From a virus: a stretch of 21,750 nt of DNA. The notes under the pieces are model-generated. The model had not been told where the DNA came from and did not search any database. It saw only the letters and a list, made by a program, of their open reading frames with translations. Made by a program: the position numbers and the translations under genes. Below are positions 1 through 6,967 of this stretch, piece by piece. How positions within the stretch are numbered: position 1 is the first letter of the stretch; each line of letters starts with the position of its first letter. Location of the stretch: positions 1 to 21,750 of the IMG/VR virus record IMGVR_UViG_3300023112_000108; one strand, given 5' to 3'.

Positions 1-581
1 CAAAGAAAAAGACCACCACAAAATATGGTAACGGTGGAAGCAAAACTAGAGTTTCTACAGGAACAAATAAGGGTAGTAAATTAACATATAAAGATAAATT
101 TAAAAAGCCAAGTTCTAATACTAGTAGATATAGTAAAGTAAAATCTGTAAGATTAGAAGAAGCGCCTGATGGTACATATTATAAGAGCAAAGCTAAAGGA
201 ACACAGATGGGAAAGGCTTCTGATAGATCACTAGCATCAAATAAAAAAGAAATAAGTCAAAATAAATACAATAGAAATAAGAAAAGAATAAATAAGGCTG
301 CTTCTAAAGGTGCTACTACAGAATTTATAAAAAATACTCCCGAATATGAGGCAGATAAAAAGGCAAAGCAATATCCAACATTTAAAAAGGCTGCTGACTC
401 AGTTCTGGGTGAAGGTGCAATAATAAATCCAACAAAATATCCTGACGTTGATAGGGGTCATATGAATATGTATAATGCGGCAAATACTGTAAATAAGATG
501 AATCCAATGAAATTCTTCAGAGAGGGTGCAGAAACAAGAAAAGCAAAAATGTTAGAGAGTGCTCGTAAATATAATAAATAG
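1..581 (+). CDS. Small lysine-rich phage protein, 5' end outside window
   Basis: The reading frame is open from base 3 with no stop, so the gene starts before the window and at least 192 residues are visible. An internal ATG at 207 exists, but the upstream part (starting KKKTTTKYGNGGSK) has the same lysine-rich composition and a Y..GG pattern like the next genes, so I read it as one partial protein. It is very rich in Lys, Asn and Ser, with no membrane segment. Its C-terminus carries NPMKFFREGAETRKAKML, a copy of a motif repeated in the next three proteins. It ends with TAG and the next gene begins 2 nt later. I do not recognise a function. Its position just ahead of the lysis and tail genes suggests a late or virion-associated protein, which is inference. 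Confidence 0.7.
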   Translation, partial: KKKTTTKYGNGGSKTRVSTGTNKGSKLTYKDKFKKPSSNTSRYSKVKSVRLEEAPDGTYYKSKAKGTQMGKASDRSLASNKKEISQNKYNRNKKRINKAASKGATTEFIKNTPEYEADKKAKQYPTFKKAADSVLGEGAIINPTKYPDVDRGHMNMYNAANTVNKMNPMKFFREGAETRKAKMLESARKYNK

Positions 582-583
582 TC

Positions 584-934
584 ATGCCAGCTAAAAAAAA
601 ACAATCAAGCTTATCAAAGACAAAGAGCACCACAACATATGCTCATGGTGGACCTATGCAGCATTTTAGAGAGATGCAGGAATCTAGAAAAAAAGAGATG
701 TTAAGCAATTCCTTACCAAAAGCTCAAAAAAATGTAGGAGATTCTGTTCAGAGTAATAAAAAAGAGGCACGAAAACATAAGCGGGATATTAAAAAAGATA
801 TAAGAAAATGGAAAAAAGAGACCAACTACAAGAAGGACCTAAATATTATAGGGAATGTTGGTAAGTACGGAACATTAGGTGGGTTTGCACTCCACGCATA
901 TTTAGCAGCCAAAAAGAAAATACAAAAACGGTGA
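584..934 (+). CDS. Small lysine-rich protein with PMQ-FREM motif
   Basis: A protein of 116 residues, strongly basic (Lys/Arg-rich), starting at ATG 584. Around residues 22-40 it carries GGPMQHFREMQESRKKEML, nearly identical to the motif in the following gene, and both continue with LPKAQK. The middle (about 62-85) is a highly charged, probably helical Lys/Arg stretch. A short apolar segment near residues 87-110 (NIIGNVGKYGTLGGFALHAY) is too weak to call a membrane span with confidence. The stop overlaps the next start (GTGA at 931-934), indicating translational coupling. Function is unknown. The basic character would suit a DNA- or membrane-contacting virion protein, but nothing here proves it. 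Confidence 0.75.
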   Translation: MPAKKKQSSLSKTKSTTTYAHGGPMQHFREMQESRKKEMLSNSLPKAQKNVGDSVQSNKKEARKHKRDIKKDIRKWKKETNYKKDLNIIGNVGKYGTLGGFALHAYLAAKKKIQKR

Positions 935-1284
935 AAGCAAAAAAAGAATATTATAGCGGTGGACCTATGCAATACTTTAGAGAGATGCATGAAGCTAGAA
1001 AAGCAGAGCTCTCAAAGAGGGTCTTACCAAAAGCTCAAAAAATTGGGGAGGCAAAAGAGAGTTGTGTATCAGGCAATTGTCCAGGTGGAGGAGACTCTAC
1101 ACAAGGCACATCAGCCCCAAAAGGCAAAAAGAGCAAGGGAAGATTTAAATCTGGACCAGGAGGAAGAGGGAAGACGAAAGAAGAAGAGTTGAGGGAATAT
1201 TGGACAGGTATGGGTAAGAATCGTAAAGATGTACCTGAAAGATTTCAGAAAAAATATATTACGCTGGAGTATGATAAACAGTAA
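931..1284 (+). CDS. Small basic protein with PMQYFREM motif
   Basis: A protein of 117 residues starting at GTG 931, which overlaps the previous stop. The GTG start is supported because it yields an N-terminus (KAKKEYYSGGPMQYFREM) matching the preceding paralogue. The motif lies at about residues 10-27 and is followed by VLPKAQK as in the neighbour. After that come a CVSGNC pair of cysteines, a Gly/Ser/Lys-rich low-complexity stretch (about 50-80), and a more ordered tail containing EYWTGMGKNRKDVPERF. A different-frame reading at 959-1192 is only a shadow of this gene. No function is recognised. The shared motif with very different tails suggests a common targeting or assembly peptide joined to variable ends. 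Confidence 0.7.
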   Translation: MKAKKEYYSGGPMQYFREMHEARKAELSKRVLPKAQKIGEAKESCVSGNCPGGGDSTQGTSAPKGKKSKGRFKSGPGGRGKTKEEELREYWTGMGKNRKDVPERFQKKYITLEYDKQ

Positions 1285-1290
1285 AATAAT

Positions 1291-1488
1291 ATGAAAAATC
1301 CAATGCAATACTTTAGAGAAGGTTTTGAAACCAAGAAAAAAATGATGCTTGGAGGAATGGTTCTTGATGAGGTGAATGTACCTGGAGATAAGGGTTCAAG
1401 AAAGAAGAAAAAGAGCTGGAAAAAAGCAAAAAGAAAAATGAGAAGCGAATGTAAGAGACACAGTAAAATCCCAGGGTGTCAAAGATGA
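1291..1488 (+). CDS. Very small basic protein with N-terminal PMQYFREG motif
   Basis: A protein of 65 residues from ATG 1291. The shared motif sits right at the N-terminus (MKNPMQYFREGFETKKKMML), closest in form to the C-terminal copy of the first gene in the window. The second half is almost pure Lys/Arg/Ser, followed by ECKRHSKIPGC with two cysteines. There is no hydrophobic segment. It lies 6 nt after the preceding stop and about 16 nt before the holin start, so it belongs to the same transcript. Function is unknown. Its existence as a gene is supported by the motif conservation rather than by length. Confidence 0.65.
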   Translation: MKNPMQYFREGFETKKKMMLGGMVLDEVNVPGDKGSRKKKKSWKKAKRKMRSECKRHSKIPGCQR

Positions 1489-1504
1489 AGGTAATAAGAT
1501 AATT

Positions 1505-1939
1505 GTGGCAACTTGGCTAGCAAAAATATTTGGAGGTCTTCTTGGTAAGACGGATAAAATCATTGATGATGTTGTTACATCCAATGAAGAAAAGCTTGTA
1601 CTAAAGAATGAGCTTGAAAATCTTTTAGCTAAAAGTGAGGAAGCTATAAATAATAATGTCACCAAAAGATGGGAGGCTGATATGGTCAGCGATAGCTGGT
1701 TAAGTAAAAATGTGAGACCTTTAGTTTTATTATTTTTAGTTTTTTGCACTGTGTTGATGGTCTTTATTGATGCTGGCTCTATTAAATTTGAAGTAGCAGA
1801 TAAATGGACAGATCTATTGCAGATAGTTTTAATAACTGTAATAGGTGCTTATTTTGGTGGAAGATCTGTTGAAAAAGTAGGCAAAGTAAAAAATTGGAGA
1901 GATAGGCGAGCTGAAAGAAAAGCAAATAAAAATGAATAA
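1505..1939 (+). CDS. Phage holin of the 3TM / GTA-holin type
   Basis: A protein of 144 residues starting at GTG 1505; no ATG is available upstream in frame before the stop at 1439-1441. The pattern W-E-A-D-M-x-S-D-S-W-L-S-K-N-V-R-P (about 56-72) followed by a hydrophobic span (72-89), a short polar loop, a second span (103-119) ending in GAYFGGRSVEK, and a Lys/Arg-rich tail is what I know from 3TM-type phage holins. The N-terminus (about 1-14) is amphipathic. Holins form lesions in the host inner membrane that let the endolysin reach the cell wall or trigger lysis timing. A candidate lytic enzyme lies downstream at 3318-3908. The family call is from recognised motifs, not a search. Confidence 0.85.
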   Translation: MATWLAKIFGGLLGKTDKIIDDVVTSNEEKLVLKNELENLLAKSEEAINNNVTKRWEADMVSDSWLSKNVRPLVLLFLVFCTVLMVFIDAGSIKFEVADKWTDLLQIVLITVIGAYFGGRSVEKVGKVKNWRDRRAERKANKNE

Positions 1940-1941
1940 AA

Positions 1942-2115
1942 ATGGCAAATAAAAAGTATAAATATAAAACCGGAGGATCTTTACTAACAAGATTACAAGG
2001 TAAATTGGATATGAGCCAACCTGGAATGGGAATGAAAAATAAAAAAGGATGCTGTTGCCAAAAGATGAATATGGGCGGCACTGTTCCTACATCAAATACT
2101 TATTACGGTAAATGA
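1942..2115 (+). CDS. 57-residue Cys-containing small protein
   Basis: A short reading frame beginning ATG 1942, 2 nt after the holin stop, and ending in TGA at 2113-2115, which overlaps the next start codon (ATGA, 4-nt overlap). The tight coupling on both sides is the main evidence that it is real. It begins MANKKYKYKTGGSL, the same Lys/Tyr-rich then Gly-Gly opening seen in the small basic proteins upstream. It has a GCCCQK cysteine triplet at about residues 36-41 and a Gly/Met-rich middle. No membrane span is visible. Function is unknown; the cysteines could bind a metal or form disulfides, which is speculation. Confidence 0.6.
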   Translation: MANKKYKYKTGGSLLTRLQGKLDMSQPGMGMKNKKGCCCQKMNMGGTVPTSNTYYGK

Positions 2116-3305
2116 ATATTCTAACAGACATACTGGGTCTTCTAAAAAGAAAGCAGCTCATCACCGTAGCAGGTGAAGAAGATGTTTTAGTTCTTGGTGT
2201 ACATGAACCGCCTGATATAGAAGGTATTGCATCACCAATTCCTTATAAAAATGTAAAGCTTATAAAGGTTAAAGACTTTGTTGATTTTAATAAATGTATT
2301 CATAGAAATATTCCTGCTGGAGATTCTTATGCGGGAGTATTTAAAGATGAAACAGAAGATATAGATGGAGAGTGTTATGTAAACTTAAGAAGATTAAAAA
2401 GCTTATCTCTGAATCTTACTATTACAGAAAATGGAGATTTTATAGATTTTGAAAATCTTGCTGAAGCTAATACGGTAATTAATGTTGGAACTGGAGCTGA
2501 GGTATATAAAGATAAAATTGGTGAAGAATTCAGACTAAGAACATTAGTGTCTTCAGATGCATCCCTAACAATTACACAAAATGCTGATGAGATAGATTTT
2601 GTTGTAGCCTCTTTTGTAAATATTTATAATACAGATGGCGTTCTTACAGGAAATAGAATTCTTGACGGTAACTCAACATATGCTCTTACTTTTGATAATT
2701 TAAATTCTTTTAGATCTTCTAGTTTAGGAGGAACTGCTCAGATTATTGATACACTTGCTGGCACAGGCACAGCTGAAGTTCTTGTAAGTGGAGGAGCATC
2801 TCTTAGTTTATCATTTATAGATTTAACAATTGGACCTGGAGCTCAACAAAGAATTGACATGCTAGGTTCGGCTTCAGGTTTTCTTGTTACAGACACGGCA
2901 AATAATAGAGGTATGGTTTATTCTGCAGATTACTCTCCAAACTTTATAAATGAATCTCTTGTTACAAAAAGATATGTTGACGCTCAAATATTAGATCTTA
3001 CATTCCAAACTTTAAGTGGAGGTCTTGTTACGTGGGATATTGATAATGGCGTAAATGCAAAAATCACACTAGCCGGTGGTAGTATATTGTCAATTACAAA
3101 TGCCCAAAATGGCGACTATGGAACACTTATAATAAAACAAGATGCTATAGGTGGTCATACTCTTGGCTTACCAGCAAATTTTAAAGTTGTAAATGGAGGA
3201 GGAGGCGCAATATCTATTAGCACAGGTCCAAATGAAGAAGATATTATATCTTGGGTGTATGACGGAACAGATTTCTTTGGTTCCTTTGGATTAAACTTTA
3301 CATAA
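2112..3305 (+). CDS. Tail fibre or tail-appendage protein with shared ends
   Basis: A protein of 397 residues, rich in Ser, Thr, Asn and Gly and predicted to be mostly beta structure, typical of phage tail fibre or appendage proteins. Residues 1-14 (MNILTDILGLLKRK) form a short hydrophobic and basic opening that is repeated in the protein at 3915. The middle (about 60-295) has regularly spaced beta-like segments. The last 100 residues (from FQTLSGG to GLNFT) form a domain that reappears at the C-terminus of the 3915 protein, including NGDYGTL, FKVVN-GGG and ISWVYDGT. A VTKRYVDAQI segment near residue 285 resembles linkers common in tail fibres. It is probably virion-exposed and may help bind the host. 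No catalytic motif is seen. Confidence 0.65.
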   Translation: MNILTDILGLLKRKQLITVAGEEDVLVLGVHEPPDIEGIASPIPYKNVKLIKVKDFVDFNKCIHRNIPAGDSYAGVFKDETEDIDGECYVNLRRLKSLSLNLTITENGDFIDFENLAEANTVINVGTGAEVYKDKIGEEFRLRTLVSSDASLTITQNADEIDFVVASFVNIYNTDGVLTGNRILDGNSTYALTFDNLNSFRSSSLGGTAQIIDTLAGTGTAEVLVSGGASLSLSFIDLTIGPGAQQRIDMLGSASGFLVTDTANNRGMVYSADYSPNFINESLVTKRYVDAQILDLTFQTLSGGLVTWDIDNGVNAKITLAGGSILSITNAQNGDYGTLIIKQDAIGGHTLGLPANFKVVNGGGGAISISTGPNEEDIISWVYDGTDFFGSFGLNFT

Positions 3306-3317
3306 CGTAAAATAATA

Positions 3318-3908
3318 ATGTATAGTATAGATCAAATAATTGAAGTTTTTAATGAAAAAGAATATGTTGTTTTTCATAATGATACTAGACCTTATAATCT
3401 TAATTATGTGGGCATTAGGGATATATCTGGTGTAAACTCTTTTAATGATGTTTTTGTTCTTTTTTGGAAATACAAAGGAGAGTGGAGCTCTATTTATTGG
3501 AAAGGGACCACGGATCCAGGAACTTATTGGTTAGAAAATCCAACGAATCCACATGGAACTGCTATCTTAAAAGAAGGGCAATGGAGAGGGTGTTGGAAGT
3601 TAGGATTACATCAAGGAAAATATGAAGCACTTGTTCAAAGAAAAGAAGTGACTGTAATAAGGGATGGGAATAAAGATAATGTTCTTGATATTGATGGAGG
3701 ATATGAAGACACAGGATTTTTTGGAATAAATCATCACAGAGCAAATGCCAAATCAGAAAGTACTCAAATTGATAAATGGTCGGCAGGTTGTCAAGTAACT
3801 GCTAATCCATACGAATATGATGTGTTTATTCAAATTTGTAAAGAGGCTCAAGAAATTTGGGGAGAGGGTATAACTTACACATTATTAAATAAAATAGACT
3901 TTAAATAA
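3318..3908 (+). CDS. Putative cell-wall lysis enzyme, L,D-transpeptidase-like active site
   Basis: A protein of 196 residues from ATG 3318. The C-terminal half has GINHHRAN (His139 and His140) and, fifteen residues after His140, WSAGCQV (Ser155, Cys158). This order and spacing resembles the H...S-x-G-C signature of YkuD-type L,D-transpeptidases, whose catalytic Cys acts on peptidoglycan stem peptides. The upstream part has HGTAILKEGQW and KLGLHQGKYEAL, a conserved-looking beta-rich segment. I have seen similar phage proteins annotated as hypothetical or lysis-related, but cannot confirm the family here. No signal peptide or membrane segment is seen, so delivery would depend on the holin at 1505-1939 or on tail incorporation. 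Sitting between two paralogous tail genes, it could instead be a tail-tip wall-degrading enzyme used at entry. Confidence 0.5.
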   Translation: MYSIDQIIEVFNEKEYVVFHNDTRPYNLNYVGIRDISGVNSFNDVFVLFWKYKGEWSSIYWKGTTDPGTYWLENPTNPHGTAILKEGQWRGCWKLGLHQGKYEALVQRKEVTVIRDGNKDNVLDIDGGYEDTGFFGINHHRANAKSESTQIDKWSAGCQVTANPYEYDVFIQICKEAQEIWGEGITYTLLNKIDFK

Positions 3909-3914
3909 AACAAT

Positions 3915-4445
3915 ATGCAACTACTACAAGACTTACTGGGATTATTTAAAAGAGACCTTTATATTAAGAGTCCTTCCCTAAAAGATGCAATCCCCATTAT
4001 GAAGACAAGAGGTCTTCCTAAAAACATGATCAACACGAGGGATAATGAAATTAGACCAGACATACACTTAGTTACTTTAGAAGATTTTATAAATGTTATA
4101 CCATCTGTAGAATCAGGCTTTCAAACATTATCCGGGGGCGATGGATCCAAAAATATAGATTGGAATTACTCGTTAGGATATAATGCAAAAGTTACACTTT
4201 CTGGAGTTCCAGGTGTTAGAACTTTAAATGCTCCAACAAATGTTTCTAACGGGGATTATGGAACTTTAGTAATTGACAATGGTCTATTCCCAGGTATGTC
4301 GCTTGTTGTCCCGGCATCATTTAAAGTAGTAAATAATGGAGGAGGAGTAGTAACAATTTCAGGTACAGCTGGTGCAATTGATGCAATCTCGTGGGTATAT
4401 GATGGTACTAATTTCTTAATAACAGAGGGGCTAAACTTTACATAA
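3915..4445 (+). CDS. Short paralogue of the 2112 tail protein
   Basis: A protein of 176 residues from ATG 3915. It begins MQLLQDLLGLFKR, matching the opening of the protein at 2112 (LLxDLLGLxKR type). Residues 69-176 match that protein's last 100 residues: FQTLSGG, YNAKVTLSG, NGDYGTL, ASFKVVNNGGG, ISWVYDGT and a shared final GLNFT. It lacks the roughly 220-residue middle of the longer protein, so it looks like the two ends joined directly. It ends 1 nt before the next gene. Probably a tail-appendage component that shares an attachment end and a tip domain with its larger relative. No catalytic residues are recognised. Confidence 0.65.
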   Translation: MQLLQDLLGLFKRDLYIKSPSLKDAIPIMKTRGLPKNMINTRDNEIRPDIHLVTLEDFINVIPSVESGFQTLSGGDGSKNIDWNYSLGYNAKVTLSGVPGVRTLNAPTNVSNGDYGTLVIDNGLFPGMSLVVPASFKVVNNGGGVVTISGTAGAIDAISWVYDGTNFLITEGLNFT

Positions 4446-4446
4446 T

Positions 4447-5361
4447 ATGAGCAATATACAAATAAGATTTTTCTCATCTTTAAATTCTGCGGTTCCTACT
4501 GTTCTTCTTTTAGATGAATACCCAAATGCAAAATTGGCTTATTCAATGAGAAAACTAAGAAATAGTTATGCAGGTTCTTGCATTAGAGTGAGGAGATCAA
4601 GTGATAATGCAGAGCAAGACATTGGATTTTCAAACAATGAACTTGATCAGGCAGCTTTACTTAGTTTTGTAGGTGCGAATGATGGTTTTGTAACTGTTTG
4701 GTATAACCAAAAAACAACAAGCAATAAGGCTTTCAATACAACAGCAATTTATCAACCTAGAATCGTTAGTAGTGGCGTAGTAGAAACTGTTAATGGAAAA
4801 CCTGCTATTTACTGTGGCCCAAATGCAGTATTGTATGCAGGTGATACATCCACTTTAAAATACCTACACGATGGAACTATAAGAAGTTCTACGGTTACAG
4901 TTATGCAAACCGCCTCTGTATTGTCAGGCTTGAAATTTTTGTGGTTAACAGGTACATCAGGTGGAGGTAGCATACAAGCACAAATGTATTTTTCAGGGAC
5001 ATCAATTCGTCAGCAAATAAAAAATGGACCCGGACAAATAAATAATACAGGCCCTACAAACTCCGTAAGCACGAGTTCTGATTATCTTGTTTGGCAAACT
5101 TTTGATGGGGGAAATCCAACACCATCTGAAAAGATAATAATGAGCTTAAATGGAGGTTCGGACATAGCAACAAATGCAGCTACATTTACACCAAGCACTG
5201 CGAACTCAACAATGAGCCTGCACCTGTTTAACTACCGATATCCACAAGTGGGTTACGGAACCAATGGTTATTGCCAAGAAATGATATTTTGGGAGTATGA
5301 TTATACAGGGGATAAGGCTGCTATAAGTGACAATATTAATAATTATTACGGAATTTACTAA
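4447..5361 (+). CDS. Lectin-like tail protein, arabinofuranosidase-B-like fold (copy 1)
   Basis: A protein of 304 residues. The segment at about 25-90 (YPNAKLAYSMRKL, SCIRVRRSSDN, QDIGF, NELD, LLSFVGAN, WYNQ) is a pattern I know from phage tail proteins with a concanavalin-A-like jelly-roll related to the alpha-L-arabinofuranosidase B catalytic domain. It is followed by QPRIV and NGKPAI (about 103-121), also typical. The C-terminus (about 272-304) has GYCQEMIFW and NINNYYGIY, an end strand common to such jelly rolls. The usual WYDQSG is here WYNQK. The likely role is carbohydrate binding on the host surface; enzymatic activity is not supported. The start overlaps nothing (1 nt after the previous stop), and the stop overlaps the next ATG by 1 nt. 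A diverged second copy lies at 5610-6518. Confidence 0.7.
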   Translation: MSNIQIRFFSSLNSAVPTVLLLDEYPNAKLAYSMRKLRNSYAGSCIRVRRSSDNAEQDIGFSNNELDQAALLSFVGANDGFVTVWYNQKTTSNKAFNTTAIYQPRIVSSGVVETVNGKPAIYCGPNAVLYAGDTSTLKYLHDGTIRSSTVTVMQTASVLSGLKFLWLTGTSGGGSIQAQMYFSGTSIRQQIKNGPGQINNTGPTNSVSTSSDYLVWQTFDGGNPTPSEKIIMSLNGGSDIATNAATFTPSTANSTMSLHLFNYRYPQVGYGTNGYCQEMIFWEYDYTGDKAAISDNINNYYGIY

Positions 5362-5594
5362 TGGATATTACAGGCTACAAATACTTAATAGAAGCTGAAG
5401 CGATAGATGCAAGAGCTCAATGTGCAGACTTTTATGGGTTACCAATAACCCCTGAGGATGAAACTATATATTGGGTAGATTATTTTGAAGCAAACTTAAA
5501 CACGCCCGTATTTTGGTACATTGCTTTTGATGACTCAATTGAGGAAATTTTAGGAGCTCCAACAACTTTTGATGTAATTTTAGATATAGAATAA
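5361..5594 (+). CDS. Small acidic protein between two tail lectin genes
   Basis: A protein of 77 residues whose ATG shares one base with the stop of the preceding gene, implying translational coupling. It is acidic (many Asp and Glu) and aromatic-rich, with segments CADFYGLPITPEDETIYWVDYFEA and VFWYIAFDDSIEEILG separated by a short Asn-rich turn; no membrane span. No family is recognised. Small acidic genes next to tail fibre genes are often fibre chaperones or cap proteins, so that is a reasonable guess from context only. It is not repeated after the second lectin copy. Confidence 0.6.
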   Translation: MDITGYKYLIEAEAIDARAQCADFYGLPITPEDETIYWVDYFEANLNTPVFWYIAFDDSIEEILGAPTTFDVILDIE

Positions 5595-5609
5595 TAAATT
5601 TAATTGAAA

Positions 5610-6518
5610 ATGAGTAGAAACGCACAAATAGGATTCTTCCAATCTTTATTAAACACAGAATCTGATGTATTTCTGTTAGATGCGTATCCTAATGCAAAAG
5701 TTGCTTATTCATTAAGAAAATTATCAAGTACTTATGCAGGATCCTGTATTAGAGTTAGAAGGTCAAGCGACAATGTAGAACAGGACATTGGATTTGTAAG
5801 TAATGAATTAGATACAACTTCATTGCTTTCCTTTGTTGGCGCAAATAATGGTTACGTGACTACGTGGTACAATCAAAAAGGAACAGGTGACAATGTTAAT
5901 AGCATAATTGCAGCTACTCAGCCACAAATAGTTGATGCAGGAAGTCTTGTAACTGTAGGTGGAAAACCTGCAATATTTGCCCTAGCAACGTCTTTACTTA
6001 ATGCAGGAAACACAAGCACGTTTAAATATTTACATGATGGAACTATAAAAAGTTCAAATGTAGCTGTAATCAAAACAAGTACCAATATATCACCATTAAG
6101 ATTCTTTTGGCTGACAGGGACCTCAGGTGCAACTAGCGTAGAAGCAAGTACTTATTTTTATGGTGCGGAGATAATTCAACGAACAAGGAATGGGACTGTT
6201 TTTATTCGAAATGATGACACAAATAGTGCATCAAAACACCAATCTATATTCCAAATTTATGATGTAGGTAATCCTACTCCTTCGGATAAACTAATTACAT
6301 ACATAAATGATGGTTCAGCAATAGCTACAAATACTTCAGCGTTTACCCCAAATACAGGGAACTCAACATATCCATTATTGTTGTTTAATTATCCTAACTA
6401 TTGGTCTAGTTACGGGCTTCATGGCTATTGTCAAGAATTGATATTTTGGGATGATGATTATTCTGCTGACAAAGCTGCAATTAATAGTAATATAAACAAC
6501 TATTATAGTATTTATTAA
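5610..6518 (+). CDS. Lectin-like tail protein, arabinofuranosidase-B-like fold (copy 2)
   Basis: I choose ATG 5610 over the in-frame TTG at 5604 because it gives MSRNAQIGFFQSLL, which lines up with MSNIQIRFFSSLN of copy 1; the product is 302 residues. It repeats the same landmarks: YPNAKVAYSLRKL, SCIRVRRSSDN, DIGF, NELD, LLSFVGANNG, WYNQKG, QPQIV, GGKPAI, KYLHDGTI, FFWLTGTSG, GNPTPSDK and the ending GYCQELIFW...NINNYYSIY. The first 90 and last 35 residues are clearly most alike between copies, while the middle is more diverged. This fits a conserved jelly-roll core with a varying binding face. The likely role is host-surface glycan recognition in the tail. Confidence 0.7.
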   Translation: MSRNAQIGFFQSLLNTESDVFLLDAYPNAKVAYSLRKLSSTYAGSCIRVRRSSDNVEQDIGFVSNELDTTSLLSFVGANNGYVTTWYNQKGTGDNVNSIIAATQPQIVDAGSLVTVGGKPAIFALATSLLNAGNTSTFKYLHDGTIKSSNVAVIKTSTNISPLRFFWLTGTSGATSVEASTYFYGAEIIQRTRNGTVFIRNDDTNSASKHQSIFQIYDVGNPTPSDKLITYINDGSAIATNTSAFTPNTGNSTYPLLLFNYPNYWSSYGLHGYCQELIFWDDDYSADKAAINSNINNYYSIY

Positions 6519-6522
6519 AAAT

Positions 6523-6578
6523 AGAGTAGTGTTCTTATCTTTTCTTAACTTTATATTCAATGAAGAAAATCATACTCT
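6523..6578 (+). other. AT-rich two-tier hairpin after lectin copy 2
   Basis: The 89-nt gap 6519-6607 holds no convincing gene. AGAGTA (6523-6528) pairs with TACTCT (6573-6578), enclosing TTTTCTT (6540-6546) with AAGAAAA (6563-6569). It starts 5 nt after the stop codon. The stems are short and AT-rich, so chance pairing is quite possible. It could be a weak pause or processing site before the last gene of the arm. No T-run follows, so I do not call it a terminator. Confidence 0.3.
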
Positions 6579-6607
6579 TAAATATTATAAAAACCAACTA
6601 AATCAAA

Positions 6608-6910
6608 ATGAAGATACTAGTAAACAAACCAACAATAATTAAAGCAAAGTTTGAAGATAAAGTAGATACAATGACATATTCAGATCTCATAAAGATCTTG
6701 ATGAATGTACCGCCTAAAAATGGTTGGACCACAAGTGAAATGAGATCAAGAATGAAAATTGAAGATAAGATTGAAGATGTTGAACTTAATAAAGAAATGC
6801 AATTTGAAGATGCAGAATATGATAAACTTGTTCAATGCTTAAATATTTCTTGGGAGTTTAAACATAAGGATATTATAGAATTTGAAGATTATATTTTATC
6901 ATTTAAGTAA
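6608..6910 (+). CDS. Conserved-looking phage protein of unknown function
   Basis: A protein of 100 residues from ATG 6608 in an A-rich leader. It is charged, with predicted helices: TYSDLIKILMNVPPKNGWTT and MRSRMKIEDKIEDV in the first half, then an acidic stretch and LVQCLNISWEFKHKDIIEF at the end. There is no membrane segment or catalytic motif. It is the last gene of the rightward arm, after the tail proteins, separated from them by an 89-nt gap, so it might be expressed differently. Its stop codon lies inside the strong stem at 6907-6955. Function unknown. Confidence 0.65.
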   Translation: MKILVNKPTIIKAKFEDKVDTMTYSDLIKILMNVPPKNGWTTSEMRSRMKIEDKIEDVELNKEMQFEDAEYDKLVQCLNISWEFKHKDIIEFEDYILSFK

Positions 6911-6955
6911 GAAGACCCGCTAGAACGGTAACTAGCAGGTGTTGGTTCTTCTTAC
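6907..6955 (+). ncRNA. Two-tier RNA stem containing a stop codon
   Basis: GTAAGAAG (6907-6914) pairs perfectly with CTTCTTAC (6948-6955), continues with ACC (6915-6917) against GGT (6944-6946) past a single bulged T, and encloses GCTAG (6919-6923) paired with CTAGC (6932-6936) around an AACGGTAA loop. The TAA stop of the preceding gene (6908-6910) is within the first strand. The following terminator at 6968-6994 is separate, so this element probably remains on the 3' end of the message. It could protect the end or bind a protein. No known RNA family is recognised. Confidence 0.5.
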
Positions 6956-6967
6956 AGCCATGAAGAT

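Larger units (their letters stand above)
501..1350 (+). repeat. Four diverged copies of a ~54-nt coding motif
   Basis: Units lie at about 501-554, 647-703, 958-1011 and 1297-1350, each inside a different small gene. All encode the pattern P-M-(Q/K)-(Y/H/F)-F-R-E-(G/M)-x-E-(T/S/A)-(R/K)-K. Units 2 and 3 are preceded by Gly-Gly and continue with a shared LPKAQK, while units 1 and 4 are preceded by Asn and have REG instead of REM. The copy sits at the C-terminus in gene 1, near the N-terminus in genes 2 and 3, and at the very N-terminus in gene 4. Similarity is visible at DNA level, which suggests duplication within this locus. Confidence 0.75.

Noticed and set aside
959-1192. Alternative 77-residue reading frame inside the third small gene
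   Set aside because: It overlaps a frame that carries the conserved PMQYFRE motif; the alternative shows no independent similarity or start context.
4447-6518. Diversity-generating retroelement acting on the duplicated lectin-like genes
   Set aside because: No reverse transcriptase gene or template repeat is present in the window, and the differences between the copies are not confined to adenine positions by eye.
6519-6607. Bacteroidota-type promoter (TTTG ... TAnnTTTG) ahead of 6608
   Set aside because: TAACTTTA near 6545 is only a partial match and no -33 element is properly spaced.
6907-6960. Possible tRNA: GGTTC followed by a terminal CCA
   Set aside because: No T-stem forms around GGTTC, no acceptor stem pairs with the bases before CCA, and the 49-nt stem does not fit a cloverleaf.
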